Below are positions 11,207-23,309 of a DNA stretch of 64,000 nt, piece after piece (position 1 is the stretch's first letter; every line of letters begins with the position of its first letter). This stretch comes from Drosophila pseudoobscura (taxonomy: Eukaryota; Arthropoda; Insecta; Diptera; Drosophilidae): the NCBI RefSeq assembly GCF_009870125.1, contig NC_046680.1, positions 21,037,501-21,101,500 of the forward strand, read 5' to 3'. The translations under genes and the position numbers were made by a program. The notes under the pieces were generated by a model. The model was not told where the DNA came from. It did no database searches and saw only the letters and a list, made by a program, of their open reading frames with translations.

Positions 11207-11600
11207 TTGCGTGTAGGCCTTTGTATACCCTATTTTGTTAATTTTATATGAAGATGAAACGTGATTTATAAAGACCTTTTCTCAAATTGATATTCTTTAG
11301 ACATATTCAAGTACATTATTAGTATCTTGTATATATTTATCTCGATCCTGATGCCTACGGAGCCTGGGGTGACAAACATATTCACAATTCTATAACATCC
11401 ATTTCCCCCAGGGTATGTGTGCATGGAATGGGACTCATTGTTGTCAACCGGTTATGACGACTAGTTCCTGGTTATTCTTTCTTCCGTCGAATATTCCCAG
11501 CTATATAGATCTCTCAGCCCTGCCCACATAATTATATACGATTGATGAATCAATTCTCTACTTGACTGGCCTATTCTAAACATTTGCTTTTGTTGGATTT
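11207..11600. repeat. Long direct repeat, copy 2
   Basis: Second copy of the repeat described at 10543-10935. Differences are scattered substitutions and short indels. It is followed at once by a fragment (11611-11674) resembling the first coding bases of the XRCC2-like gene. A GGTCACACT-type core-promoter motif on the minus strand lies at 11670-11679, inside the duplicated flank. Confidence 0.8.
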
Positions 11601-11885
11601 GACCAAAAAACTTCGAAATAAAGTTGCTTGGAAGTCGAGTTTCAATATTCCATTTGATTTGATTTGTGTAGTGTGACCGCGGATTTATCATTATACCACT
11701 AACCATACAGTATACTGCAATTTACCGCAAATATACTGACGATTTCAAGTTCTTATATAGATCTTCCAGCCATGCCCACTTAATTTTGTACGATTGATGA
11801 ATCAATTCTATACATGATTGGCTTATTTTAAACACTTTCTTGTATTGGATTTTCCCTAAAAAAAGGTTTTAGCGAAAAAGGTCAG

Positions 11886-14600
11886 TGTAGAATAGTATTA
11901 TGAAATACGGGCGTGGTTCAGCACTGGTCTAGGCCTTTCGATGATCATCGATATGAAAGAAAGATTTGTCAGAGTGCAGCTCTGTAAATAACAGATTTTC
12001 AATCTTCAAAATACATATTTAAAATTAAATGCATTCGTAAGTTATTTAGGCCATTATAGAGCTGCACATAAAGTCGTATTTAATCCAGTTTTTGAACTAA
12101 GTTTCTGGATGCTGATCCGAAATCCTTTAAGCCCCACCCAATTATGATTCATCATTGTCGTTGTCGTTCGGTAGCATCGGGCTGCTGAGTTGTTTTCGAT
12201 TCAACGTCCAGAATCCGAGCTTAAAATACGATTTAATGCATAAACAGCTTACGCATGATTGTAAAATGACATTGAACTGATAAAGGATCGATGCGTCAGA
12301 ATATTGCACAGCATAAATATATTTAAATATTGTTTTTACACATTTATGTTTTCTGGTGACATCGTGCATGTACATATTTATTGTACCCACACTTTGTTGG
12401 TTCAATCAATGAGAAGATTAGGAAATAACTCAAATCCACCTAGGTACGGTACGATTTTTGGTGCCAGTGCTGAAAATACTTAATTTGTCTAATCTAATGT
12501 ATATTTTTATGACGTTCCAGGCACCCATGGTCATATAATTTGCGGACCAAGGGGTTTCCGGCGGGGCAGTGTGGCGGCTTATCAATCAAAACTCAAAGTC
12601 ACCGAAAAATTGGATGATTCGTTGCCTCGATATGAATACGAGAAACAAAAAATTGAGCCGAAATGATATGGATACCAAACGTGTACTCAGCGAAGAATTC
12701 ATTAAGGGGCGCCTGCGTCTTTCCTGGGCGAATAAAGTTCGAGAATATTCGAGATAAAACTTGCTTAGCCGGATAAGTGGCAGACAGATAAAGAATATTG
12801 ATAGTCCCATGCTAGTACACTTGCTCTAACCGCCACACAAAAAAAAAACCGTCTACCACTGTCAGTTAATGGTATGGCCCTTTTAATGAAATCAACACGG
12901 CAATGACTTTCGGTTTTTCTCCGTTTCTGCGTCCGACTAATTGTATCGCACCCAAAAAGTTTATCTATTTCATAATTTGTGGAAACAATTTCCCCAATTG
13001 CCCAATTGCCGGTTTCGGCCATCTTTGTTGTGCGCGTGGAGTGCGGCGAAGACACCGGTAACCTGTTGGAGAGCCAAAGCCGCTGTGCTGAAGTACCCAG
13101 AATATGAATGGATTCCATTCACAATTTCGAGTTTATCTTTTTGGTAGTGGAAAAAGCCAAAAACGCCGCACACCAACACCAGCACAGCCCATCACAGCAG
13201 GAGAAGCACGAACACATACACATACTGTTGTTTGCTTGGCATAATTTGAGGCAGAAAAAACAATGTTTTTGAAGTTGATGTTTTCTCTGGAAAAGTCTTT
13301 AACCAGTGAGAGAGTCAAAGAATCAACATTCCGACTTTAAAATACCCGCTAATCGGTTTTATTTGTTTTATTAATAGATCCAAAATTGTACCTATCATTT
13401 GTCTGACACACATGTACATATGTATGTTCAATATACCCTTGTGCTCTACGGGAGCGGGGTATGGTATGAAGAGAGAACACACCGAGAAACACTCCCAAAT
13501 GATGATACAAGAGGAAAGGGAAGCAGAAAAAAAAACAAAAAAGAAACAGAGAAAGAAAAAGAGACACAGGCAGAAGCAGCAACTAGTTGCTTCTTTGCAT
13601 TGCGTATACGTCGGGAAGTTCTCGTGCCATTTTGGTTCGGAGAGTTCAGTCTCGCACACACACACAAATACACACATGCAACCGGCAAGCGCTCTCTCTT
13701 TCACTCCTTTCACTCATTCACTACGTCTCTGTCTCTGTCACTGTCACTCTCTCCAACTCTTTTTTCTACTGGCCATCATCCTGAAGCTCGTGCTGCAGTG
13801 GCTCTCGGGGAATTTTTGGTCTGTAACTCTGGATGGTTGACCTGATCGGAGCGAACCATTCCCCATTCAGCAGAAACTGAGCACCACACACACACACGCG
13901 CACACACATTCTCTGGCTGATAAACTGCCGCTGCTGCTGCCACCGCTGCTGTTGCTGCTTTTTTTTGTGCTGTGTGGTTTATACTGCCAACACATTCTGA
14001 TTTTCCCCTCAGTTATCTTCAGTCCGTCGCGTCGCTCGCATCGCTTTAAGAGGCGGATCAGATCAGGCCCCCGTGCGGCAGCATTTCGAAAAGGAAACAA
14101 GTAAAGCAAATAGTAGCAAATAGTCGGACACGATTCGAACCCCAAACCCAAAGCACAACACGAAGAAAGCAACGCCACACCAGAGCAACAACAGAACACA
14201 ACAGTAGCGCAGCGCCCATTTATATGCTCCACATATATGTATAGTACCGACCCGTACGCGCACGCCTACATACATATATGTACATATAGAGGCGGACATA
14301 TGTATAATCACTGATACTGATACATATATGTACCGCGTACATACATATGTGCCAGAAGTATTTATAAGCGGCGTGTTGTTTCGCTTCAGGCCGATCCTGC
14401 TTCTTCTTCTTCTGTCCGTCCCGCACGTTGTTGCTGCTGCTGTTGGTGCTGCTGCCGTTGACTTTTAACTTTCGCTTTTACTGTGTCGGCGTCCCCGCGA
14501 CGCGCCACCGCCACCGCCCCGCCGCTTACTTTCGTTTTCTCACACCACACACAAAATTCTTTGCAGCGCGCCAAAAATAAGAACAGAACTCTGTTTTAGA
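11886..14600. other. Non-coding stretch with microsatellites
   Basis: No gene is supported. The many short frames in 13.2-14.6 kb come from low-complexity DNA: (CA)n at 13654-13678 and 13882-13908, CTG/CTT runs near 13935-13965 and 14398-14458, and ATATATGTACATA-type repeats across 14220-14350. This GC-rising, repeat-rich part lies upstream of the SLC16 gene at 19.9 kb and probably contains its promoter. The section 11.9-13.2 kb shows nothing recognisable. Confidence 0.4.
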
Positions 14601-14673
14601 ACACTCGTAATCGCACTCGAGTCCCCCAGAAATCTCCGAGGGCTGCAACGCCGCAACGTAGAGGAAACATAGA

Positions 14674-17600
14674 GGTAAGATCGCTCACAGACAAACCACT
14701 GATGCAGCGCGAACCGAACCAAACGCCCATCTGGCCGCGTTCTTGGCCCTCTCACTAGGCCCTCGCCTGGCCTGGCTCAAAACGGGTTTGGTTTGTGGCC
14801 AAAAACACAGCACACAGCGTGAGGCAGAACTCCAGTAGAGTCACCTGTAGAGTTCGGCTGTGGCCAAAAGGGAAACGATGAGGCTTTACTTTACCCCAAT
14901 ACCAGGAACCGGCAGCACAACGCACACGCAAATGGCTTTCGAGCGCCTTTTGTGGCGCAATTTCTTAGCCGTGTCTTTGTTGCCTCGTTTCTACTGCGTT
15001 GCCTCTCCCTGAACTTGAACAAAGAAAATGAGCTTACATTAGATCGATTGTACTTACTAAGTCTCTGAGCTAGCACCCGTAAGTATCTGCAAGATACAGA
15101 AGAACAGGCTGGCTTGCAGAACCACTTCAAATGCAAATCCGAAGAGTTGATCTCGGCGGGGCCTGTCCCTCCCGTGAGTCAGCGATCCAATCCAGTTTTT
15201 GGCATTCGCCCAAGGTTCTCTTCGCGTGGCTCCAAATGATTTCGATTTGGACAACCGGTTGCCGGTAAAAAGCAAACAAAACAGTGCTAATGGCTAATGT
15301 TCCCCCACACGTCCGCACATCGAACGCAATCGAAACCCAAAACCCCAGTACATCCATATTCATATCCATATCAATAGCCATATCAATGGGCCGTGACGCC
15401 CGCGTGAGAAGCATTAGAACTGCAAGATGCCAATGACCTAATTTTCCCCCCCAACCACTAATTGCGTTTCTTGGTAATTAATCAATATGCGTCGGAGCCA
15501 GAAACAGAGTCATATTAAGAGCGCTGGTCTGGCCACGAGATTGGCATGTTGAAAACTACTTTTCGATACTCGAATTTTGCTTTTAATTAGGAGCCAGAAA
15601 AAATAGAAATAGAAATCTGAATTATACTGATATTAGGCATTCGGTAAACATGTTTTCTGCATTTACAATGCCCCACTCATTGCCAAATATCCACAAAACA
15701 GAAAATTTGAAGAATTCTTGCGGTTGGGGATTCGGATTTCTCACTCCACAGCGATTCGGTTGAGTGCGCTTGCGTGCCGTGCCGGGCTAAGTCGTTCGGA
15801 GAGTTCGGAGATTTCCGAAAGGAAAGATTCCACAACCAAGTGTTTTGGGAATCTTGGAAATTTTTCCACACACACCCAAGATAATCGGATTGTCAATATT
15901 TGCGGGTACAGCTGATTAAAGACAGCTCTTGACTGCAGTTGCAGTGGCAGTCTGTTTGCTTCCTTGCTCTGCTTATCAGATGGGAGAATTGGAATTGGAA
16001 CTGGGATTGAAACCGAACCGAGGCGAAAAACAGCAAACAGAACACAAGGCAACAACATTTTGGCGCCAATGTCGGGGTCTGATCGGATCAAATCAGATCA
16101 GATCGGCCCGATTCGGGGTCAGTTGAAAACTCAAACAGAGCCGTGAGATGTGAAACGGAATCCGAATCAGAGGCTGGAGGCTGTGCGTCATGTATGTATG
16201 GGGAAGTGCCTGACAAAGCAAAGCCACGTGCAGATAACCCAATAAACGAGTGTATAAATATCAATTTACATACTACACACAACAAATCACGACCTGCTAC
16301 CCTCCTCCAATCTCGATGCCCCCCAATGCCCGATCGACGACTCTCGATTTCCATTTGAAAGGCATTTGGGCATAGGAATAGTCTCGTAATTGCGCGACTT
16401 ACACTTATTTTCCATAATTTAAACATGTTAATTGATTATGAATACACCATGCTCTACTTCCGACAAAAGAGTGGACCCACCGATCACCGATCACGGACCA
16501 CGGACCCTAGACCCCGTCCGAGCGAACCCCTCCATACGATCATTGATCGCTCCACTAATTGTCGCGGGGGCCTTTGTTCGTGCCGATAGTGTGTGGTCAA
16601 CGCGCCAACAGCTGGCCGGGCGGCAGATAGTATAGGCTGTCTGTCTGTCGTCCCGCATGAGATAGAGAGAACTATGTCAGCGACAAACAGAAGCCCCGAA
16701 AGATACAAGTTTCCAGTGGAACTATACTATAAGATATCGCACTCTCCTTGGACCCGCTCTGGGTGAAAGGCCGCCTGCCGTACAATGAACTTGACTTGAG
16801 CAGCAGCTGCTCTGAAGTGTCTCCAAATGAGTTCCGAAATGGGAACACTTCGAGTGGAGTGGAGTGTGGGATTGCTAAAAGTTATCTAGCTTCCCAGGGC
16901 ATACACGATTCGGTGTGTTGTGTCTGTCTGTCTGTCTGTTGGAATCGGTGTATCAGTTGCTCCTCCAGACATTCGAGGCACTCGAGGTGCTGCCATTTAA
17001 GGGGCGCTCGCTCGCACCATTTCGGGGCGGACCTGCCTCTTGGCCAGCTAATTAATATTTTGAGCATAAAGTCGTATAACGATTGCTTCACTTGTACCTA
17101 CAAATTGCGGCGCTCCACAACGAGAGCTGGATGTGATGTGGAACCTGTCTCTCGAAGGCAATGGCAATGGCAACATACCATCTAAATGGTTCCGCCACGC
17201 ACTGCACTCGACGAAGAACCGGACGGGATGGGACGCCTACAGTTGCATGTTAAAAATAAAAGAGCCATGTACTACATATGACAGATGGATGGATGAAGAG
17301 ACGGGATAGTGCCACATATGTATGTGCGGCACACAAACACTCACACATAGGCAGACTCAAAGGGAGAAAGAGATAAAGATACAAATACTTGGATATACTC
17401 GCACTCGGAGTCATGGATGTGCATGCCATGCCTCAAGTAAAACCCGATAAAAGGAAAACATCTACGTCTCCCTCTTAGACTGATTGTCCGTCCTTCCGTT
17501 TGTTTGTCGGTCTGTCTGTCTGTCTCTCTATCTGTGTGCCTTTTCTCTCCTCAGTGTCTGCCCCTGCCCCTCCACTTGGACACCATATGTGCGGATTACC

Positions 17601-19919
17601 ACCTATAACATTTATTAGATCAATCGACATCGGGCATCAATTTAAACGCTGTCAACATTCACAATTGGCGCTGACAACTGTCGACCTTCCGTCCCCCTGG
17701 CCTTCCACCTCCTGCTCTGCCAAGTGCTTTGCCATTCACGGATGATGGATGGGCGGGAGGCAGGCACTGTTTGCTCGCAGCGGGAGGTCACAGGAGCCAG
17801 GAGCCGCCGTGTCACATTATCCAGCACATGCGGGGCCAAAGCCAAACCCACAGAGCAAACAAAACAGAAAAGAGTGAGAATGAATAGGAGAATAGGATTT
17901 TCAGTAGATCGAAACTGGAATACTCTTACCAAGCCAAAGGGAATGAGGTCGCTCGGATTAAAGCAAAATAAAACTCGATTTTTATACCGCAGGACATAGA
18001 TTAAACGCTGACAGACCCAGACCCAGACCCCTGAAGATAGTATTCATACCCCCAGCCATAGGGCAAACTTAGGAAAGACTTTGTCTGGGCGCGTCCTGCA
18101 CCAATTTGTACCTCAAGAAACATTTTCGACATGGCTTTGGCCGTAATATGGGATGGGATCGGGCGGGCAACAAGTAAATGCTAGGGTCTATTAATAGGCG
18201 TTTCCACTTCCACTGTGCTATGGCTGGTGTTGTGGCTGGGGTCTGGGGTCTGGGGGCTGTTGCAAGCCAGTTATGGTTCGATACTTGAAGGGCTTCTCTT
18301 CCTCCAAGTGCCGTGCCTCGAGCCGCAGTGCTTCCTCATCCCAGCAGTGCCACGAGGTACCGGTACCCTCCATCTGCCACGTGGTCATTTAGGCATGAAA
18401 CTGAAAACAACAAAATCTGAAATACGAGGCGTGGATCGGGCTTCGATGGGTGTGTTTGTTTGAGGTGGCGCTTGGGTTGGACAGGGTTGGGGAGGGGGAG
18501 GCCACACTTCTGGATTGCATAACAAACAAGAGTTCCACAAGGGTTACCGGCGACTGTTTCTGTTTCTGTGTGGCCTATCTCAGCACTCGCTACTTTATGG
18601 GATCTCATAAATTGGCTCGGCTTGGTCAATGGCATACCCGAAATTCGGCCATAAAGGAAACGAAATTATCACGTGGTGGGTCCAGTCCGGTGCCATGGGC
18701 GTTGCCAGGTACGAGTCTCTCTCTATCTAGAGCAGCCAAAGGCAAATCCGCTGCGATAAGACCAAATCTGGAGGTGTAATCAATTAATTTATGGAGCGTA
18801 GACACCCAGACGGCACTGCCACTGCCTCGGTTAGCAGCCGTTTATCCGGCATTTATCTGATTTTAAACTTCAGGCCAGCAGCAATCTCTGCTATTATCTA
18901 CGGTATTATCCGGGTACTCCCGGGGCCACTTGCACTACACTTTTTGATTGCCCTGTCATTTCGTGGGATTTCAGGGGGATCATTTAGGATACCTCGGCGT
19001 GCGCTTGCTTACAGAGTTTTTGTAAGCTTTCCGGCCGATCTGGCAGCTGGATCTACGCTGGCAGCTACTGCTACAACAACTGCTGACCCAACAATTAGAT
19101 CAGATTAGATAAAGGCAACGGGGCAGGTCTCAAGGCCAGAAGTTTGTTGGCCGCAAGATGCACGGAAGTTGGACAAACAAGACGTGGAAAAATAACAAAA
19201 AGAAAAGGCAAAATTCATCCACCCACACTCTACTCCGACAGATACATACGAGTATGGTATAGATAGTATATGCCGAGAGATGTACTCTATGTGTGACTGG
19301 CATACAGAACGATCTTAAGTCTGAGAGACTCCTCCGATGAATTTGGATACAATACATAATTGAAAATTCCATTTCATATTTGTGTTGTGGCAAGACAATC
19401 GCCGAACGGCTGTTGACGCACTCCGAGAGTGCTAGAGGCATATGTACACACGTATAGCCCTGGCATTGGCCTGACGTTTGACATCCCGACAATACCATAC
19501 CCCCCTTTCGCTCAGGCCTTGCCATCTCCCCGATTGACGTCGATCTGATAAACAGCAAAAGGCTTTTGCTTTCACAATCCGCACACCTTCGGCTATCGGC
19601 TATCTCGCAGATATGTTACGTGGATACACGGACAGGTGCATAGAGCTCGAAACTGTTCGATTGTGTGCGGGTATCGGAGCACGTGACACTTAAAAATAGA
19701 TATATCCATGTGAATATTTCGGGGAAATGAGGAATTGACTGACATTGGGGGGCGTATACGCAATGCGGCCCACGGCAAAGGCGAAGGCCATTTCGATTAG
19801 GTAAACATTTGCGCAACACCCGAATGGCAATATGGCAGATGGCTATATCTATGAGATCTTTACTGATCCTCTCTCTCTCTCTCTCTTTTTCTGTGATCTT
19901 CTCTCCTGTCCATCCACAG
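14674..19919 (+). other. Candidate 5' UTR intron of the second SLC16 gene
   Basis: A strong 3' splice site follows a CT-rich tract (19868-19910) and ends CCACAG immediately before GGCAGCAATG, so the coding exon is preceded by a spliced leader. Upstream, CATAGAG|GTAAGATC at 14674/14675 is a good 5' splice site on the same strand, but the pairing is a guess. Within the interval there is no coding evidence. It contains TGTC/TCTG runs at 16920-16938 and about 17505-17530 and a palindromic TTGGCGCCAA at 16060-16069. Enhancers are likely but not visible as such. Confidence 0.35.
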
Positions 19920-19926
19920 GGCAGCA

Positions 19927-22072
19927 ATGGCCACACAGCAAACGAAATCACAGGACGAGCTGACATCGGCCCGCTCCCTGGTGCCCAAGCAGCCGGACAT
20001 CGCCATCAAGAAGGCAGAGAACGAAGAGCAGGATGATGAGGAGCAAATTGAAGAGGCAGCTGTTGTGGTGCCACCGGACAGCGGCTGGGCCTGGGTGGTG
20101 ATGGTGGCCTCCTTCCTTTGCTGCACCGTAATCGACGGCATAGTCTTCTGCTCCCCACTGATACAGCAGCAGCTCATGGCGGAGTTCCACGTGAGCAAGG
20201 CGTACGTGTCGTTTGTCTCGTCGCTGCTCAGTGGATGCTACCTGATGGCCGGTCCCTTTGTAAGCGCCCTGGCGAATCGGTTCGGCTTCCGCGCCGTGAC
20301 CATAACCGGAGCCATCTTTGCTGGCATCTGCTTCGGGCTCTCGTACTTCGCCACCAGCGTGGAGTTCCTGTTTATCATATACGGCGTGCTGGGCGGCATC
20401 GGCTTCTGCATGGTCTACATCCCGGCGGTGGTAATCATTGGCTTCTACTTCGAGAAGTGGCGTGCCCTAGCCACAGGCGTCGCCATGTGCGGCTCCGGCG
20501 TGGGCACTTTCGTGTTTGCGCCTCTGACCAAGACTATGCTTGAGACGGGCTGGCGCCATACTCTGGCTATTCAGGGCATCATTGTGATGTCCTGCGCCCT
20601 ATTCGGTCTGGCCTTCCGACCCATCCAGCCGATCACCCTGTCGGCGACCAATGAGGAGGCTGGCGACGAGCAGGAGAAGAGCAAGCTCAACGGCCACGGC
20701 AACACAGTGGCCCCCACGCCCCAGCTCCACCAGGCGGCCTTCACCAAGCCGCTGCCCGAGGGTCGCTTCGCCTATTCCATGCCAAATTCTGCCCACAACA
20801 CATACATGGGCGCTTCGCAGCGCAACCACTACCCCACCGCCCAGGAGATCTTCAAGGGCATGAACCTGGAGCGTCGTCCCTCGGGCACGGCGGCCGGCAG
20901 CAAGGGCACCGAGCTGAAGGCGCTGCGCAAGTCGCAGCCGACGACACCCAACGGGGATCCACAACAGTTGACCTTCAACCTGCACAAGGAGCTAACGACG
21001 GTGGGCGAGAACGAGGAGGAGGCAGAGAACGATAACCTGTTGGAGACGGATGCCAAGTCAGTGACCATTCAGGCTCGCCGCCACACCGTCTCCGGACGTC
21101 GGCCCCAGGACCTGGCCAAGCGTGCCGCAGCCGCCGCCGCCGGCAACGATGGCCATCACGGGCAGGCCACATCCTCGTCGAGGCCCATGTACAGGGACGA
21201 CATCTTCTTCTCCGGCTCGCTCACCAGGATCCCGCAATACCAGTCCCAGACCTCGCTGGCCTACCACATGTCCGTCACGCGCCTGCCAACCAAGCAGGAC
21301 ATGCTGCAGGACCGGCAGAAGGGATGCCGCATCTGCCCGGAGGCGGTGCGTCGCACCCTGGCTACCATGCTGGACACCAGCCTGCTGAAGTCCGCGTCTT
21401 TCATGTGCCTGGCAGTCAGTGGCTTCCTGACAATGATGGGCTTCTTTGTGCCCTTCAGCTTCGTGCAGGACCGTGCTGTCCACGCGGGAATGACCCAGGA
21501 TCAGGGCACCGCTATACTTTCTGCCATTGGCCTAGTGAACACCTTCGCTAGGATCGTTTGCGGCTCCATCAGCTCCTTTCCTGCCGTCAAGCCACTTTGG
21601 CTGAACAACTTCGCCTTGACCGCCGGCGGACTTGCAACCATTTTCAGCGGAGTGGTCATCAATACCACCAGCCAATGGATCTTTGCCTTATTCTTCGGCG
21701 TTTGCATTGCCTGCTTCTCGGCGCTGCGATCGCTGATTGCCGTCGAACTGATTGGACTCGAGAAGCTGACCAATGCCTACGGATTCCTTATGCTCTTCCA
21801 GGGCCTGGCGGCCACCTTCGGCACCCCCATTGCAGGTGAGTCATCGTCTTCCACTAACCACTCCGCTCCAAATGACTATAGCGTCATGTACTGAATGTGA
21901 TCCGTCCTAACTTTTAGGCGCCCTGTATGAAGCGACCCAGAGCTACGACATGGCATTCTACTTTGCCGGTGGCCTCATCCTGCTGTCCGCTTTCCTTTGC
22001 TACCCCCTCACCTACGTGGCCAGGTGGGAGCAGGGACGCAACGAGAAGATCACCCCCCTGCCGGCAGCATAG
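19927..22072 (+). CDS. SLC16 transporter with large central loop
   Basis: Plasma-membrane major-facilitator protein of the SLC16 family, 687 residues, from exons 19927-21835 and 21918-22072; the splice rebuilds IAG|ALYEATQ. The signature PPDSGWAWVVMVASF leads into TM1, six helices follow to about residue 235, then a hydrophilic loop of some 230 residues rich in Ser, Thr, His and Ala, then six helices. Most SLC16 proteins have loops of under 100 residues, so the loop is unusual and probably regulatory. The substrate is unknown. The ATG is 7 bases after a splice acceptor. The corresponding D. melanogaster gene is probably CG8468, from memory of gene order. Confidence 0.93.
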
Positions 22073-23309
22073 ACAGCATTAACCGCCAGACAACGAGGCG
22101 TCCGGCGACGTCACAACAGATACAACTTCTGATACGAGCACGGGCCGCGCGCGCCACTGCTGCTGCTGCTCGGATCCAACAATAATTGCCAATCACTCGA
22201 TGTTAAGATCGATGTCCATGTCCATGTCGATGTCGATGGGGGTGGAGACTGCGGAGGCGCTGAGCAGGTGACAGCGAACAGCCCTGAAGCGTGGCGTTCC
22301 GCAAGTACTTGATACGTTAAGATTAGACTAAGTGTAATGTTCGTGCCTTCAGCCTTATCGAGTGCCTCACACAGATACACACACATACACCCATACAACA
22401 ACAAGCACAGTACGTGTGCAGCGTGGTGCAGTAGTTACTACGCCTTTCTATAAGCTTTAGATCCGGAGTGGAGTTGACAACGTTGAACTAGAATTTAGCG
22501 GCTATGCAATGCATAAGCGAGAAGAGTCGAGGAGAGGAGAGCCTAAAACATTATTAATATTATTATGATACATAGCTGTAAGCAGCTGTGTGCACATGGC
22601 TATGGCTGGGCCACAAGTCGACTGCCAAGTTAAGAATCGTTTGTTCAGTTATTTAACATGATGTATGATATGATAGAGAATGTGAACCATGAAGTTCATG
22701 AAGCTAGTAACAGACGAAGCATTTGTTTATTTTATAAGAGATACTGCAGCTCTGTGGTTGTACTATCCGTTGTTTCCTAGCCTAGCCTGTACATACGAGT
22801 AGATGTAGATACATATACATTTATCAATCAATCAAACCGAGCGACCGGTCGTGGGGTGAATGCACTTCGACGCTGCATTCGTTTGATTGTGGACAGAGCA
22901 AATAAACAAACGATGAGGCATCTATGAATATGGAACAAGTGCCCTTCTGCCGGTGTGCTCTTAATCAAACAGACTTATATACTACCTGAGAGAGACAGAT
23001 AAACGGATATACGGATACACACCACACGGACCGCACATACTCAAGCACGTTTACGTCTTCTATGAATTACAATTAAAGCCTTATTATTTCGTATTACATT
23101 TAAATAAATGATGATATCATACGAGTGCAAGAAAACAATAAAAACGATTTGAGTAATACAAACTAACAATCTTGTGGGGGTTTATTATGTGGTTTCCATC
23201 AGCTGCAGCTGCATTTCGATTCTCCAGGAGATTAGCTTAAATTATTCAATTAAATAAGTAACGCGTCGAGTCGTCGGCCAGTGTCTTTGGTTATGGCACC
23301 CTTCTCCTC
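22073..23309. other. 3' UTRs of the SLC16 gene (+) and Opa1 (-)
   Basis: About 1.1 kb of likely 3' UTR for the plus-strand transporter, ending near AATAAA at 23137-23142. The minus-strand TTTATT at 23181-23186 supplies AATAAA for Opa1, giving a 3' UTR near 130 bases. The two transcripts end within about 50 bases of each other. No other gene is visible. Confidence 0.55.

Larger units (their letters stand above)
10411..11885. repeat. Tandem and sub-repeats derived from the XRCC2-like 5' region
   Basis: A block reading roughly GCCCACATAATT, ACGATTGATGAAT, TTGCTTTTATTG and AGGTTTTAGCGAAA occurs at about 10859-10965, 11077-11180, 11517-11612 and 11772-11880. A related, more divergent version starts at 10411 and covers the beginning of the XRCC2-like frame and its flank. 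Bases 11611-11674 match coding bases 10317-10380 of the gene at most positions. The upstream part of copy two (from about 11030) matches coding bases near 10381-10410. The array therefore contains decayed copies of the gene's own start region. Similarity was judged by eye. Confidence 0.75.

Noticed and set aside
13315-13845. Several overlapping frames of 80-148 codons on both strands
   Set aside because: All come from CA, GA and A-rich low-complexity DNA; all frames are open together and none has splice or domain support.
20599-21483. Antisense and shifted frames over the SLC16 coding exon
   Set aside because: They shadow a GC-rich real exon; no domain, and the sense frame is a clear transporter.
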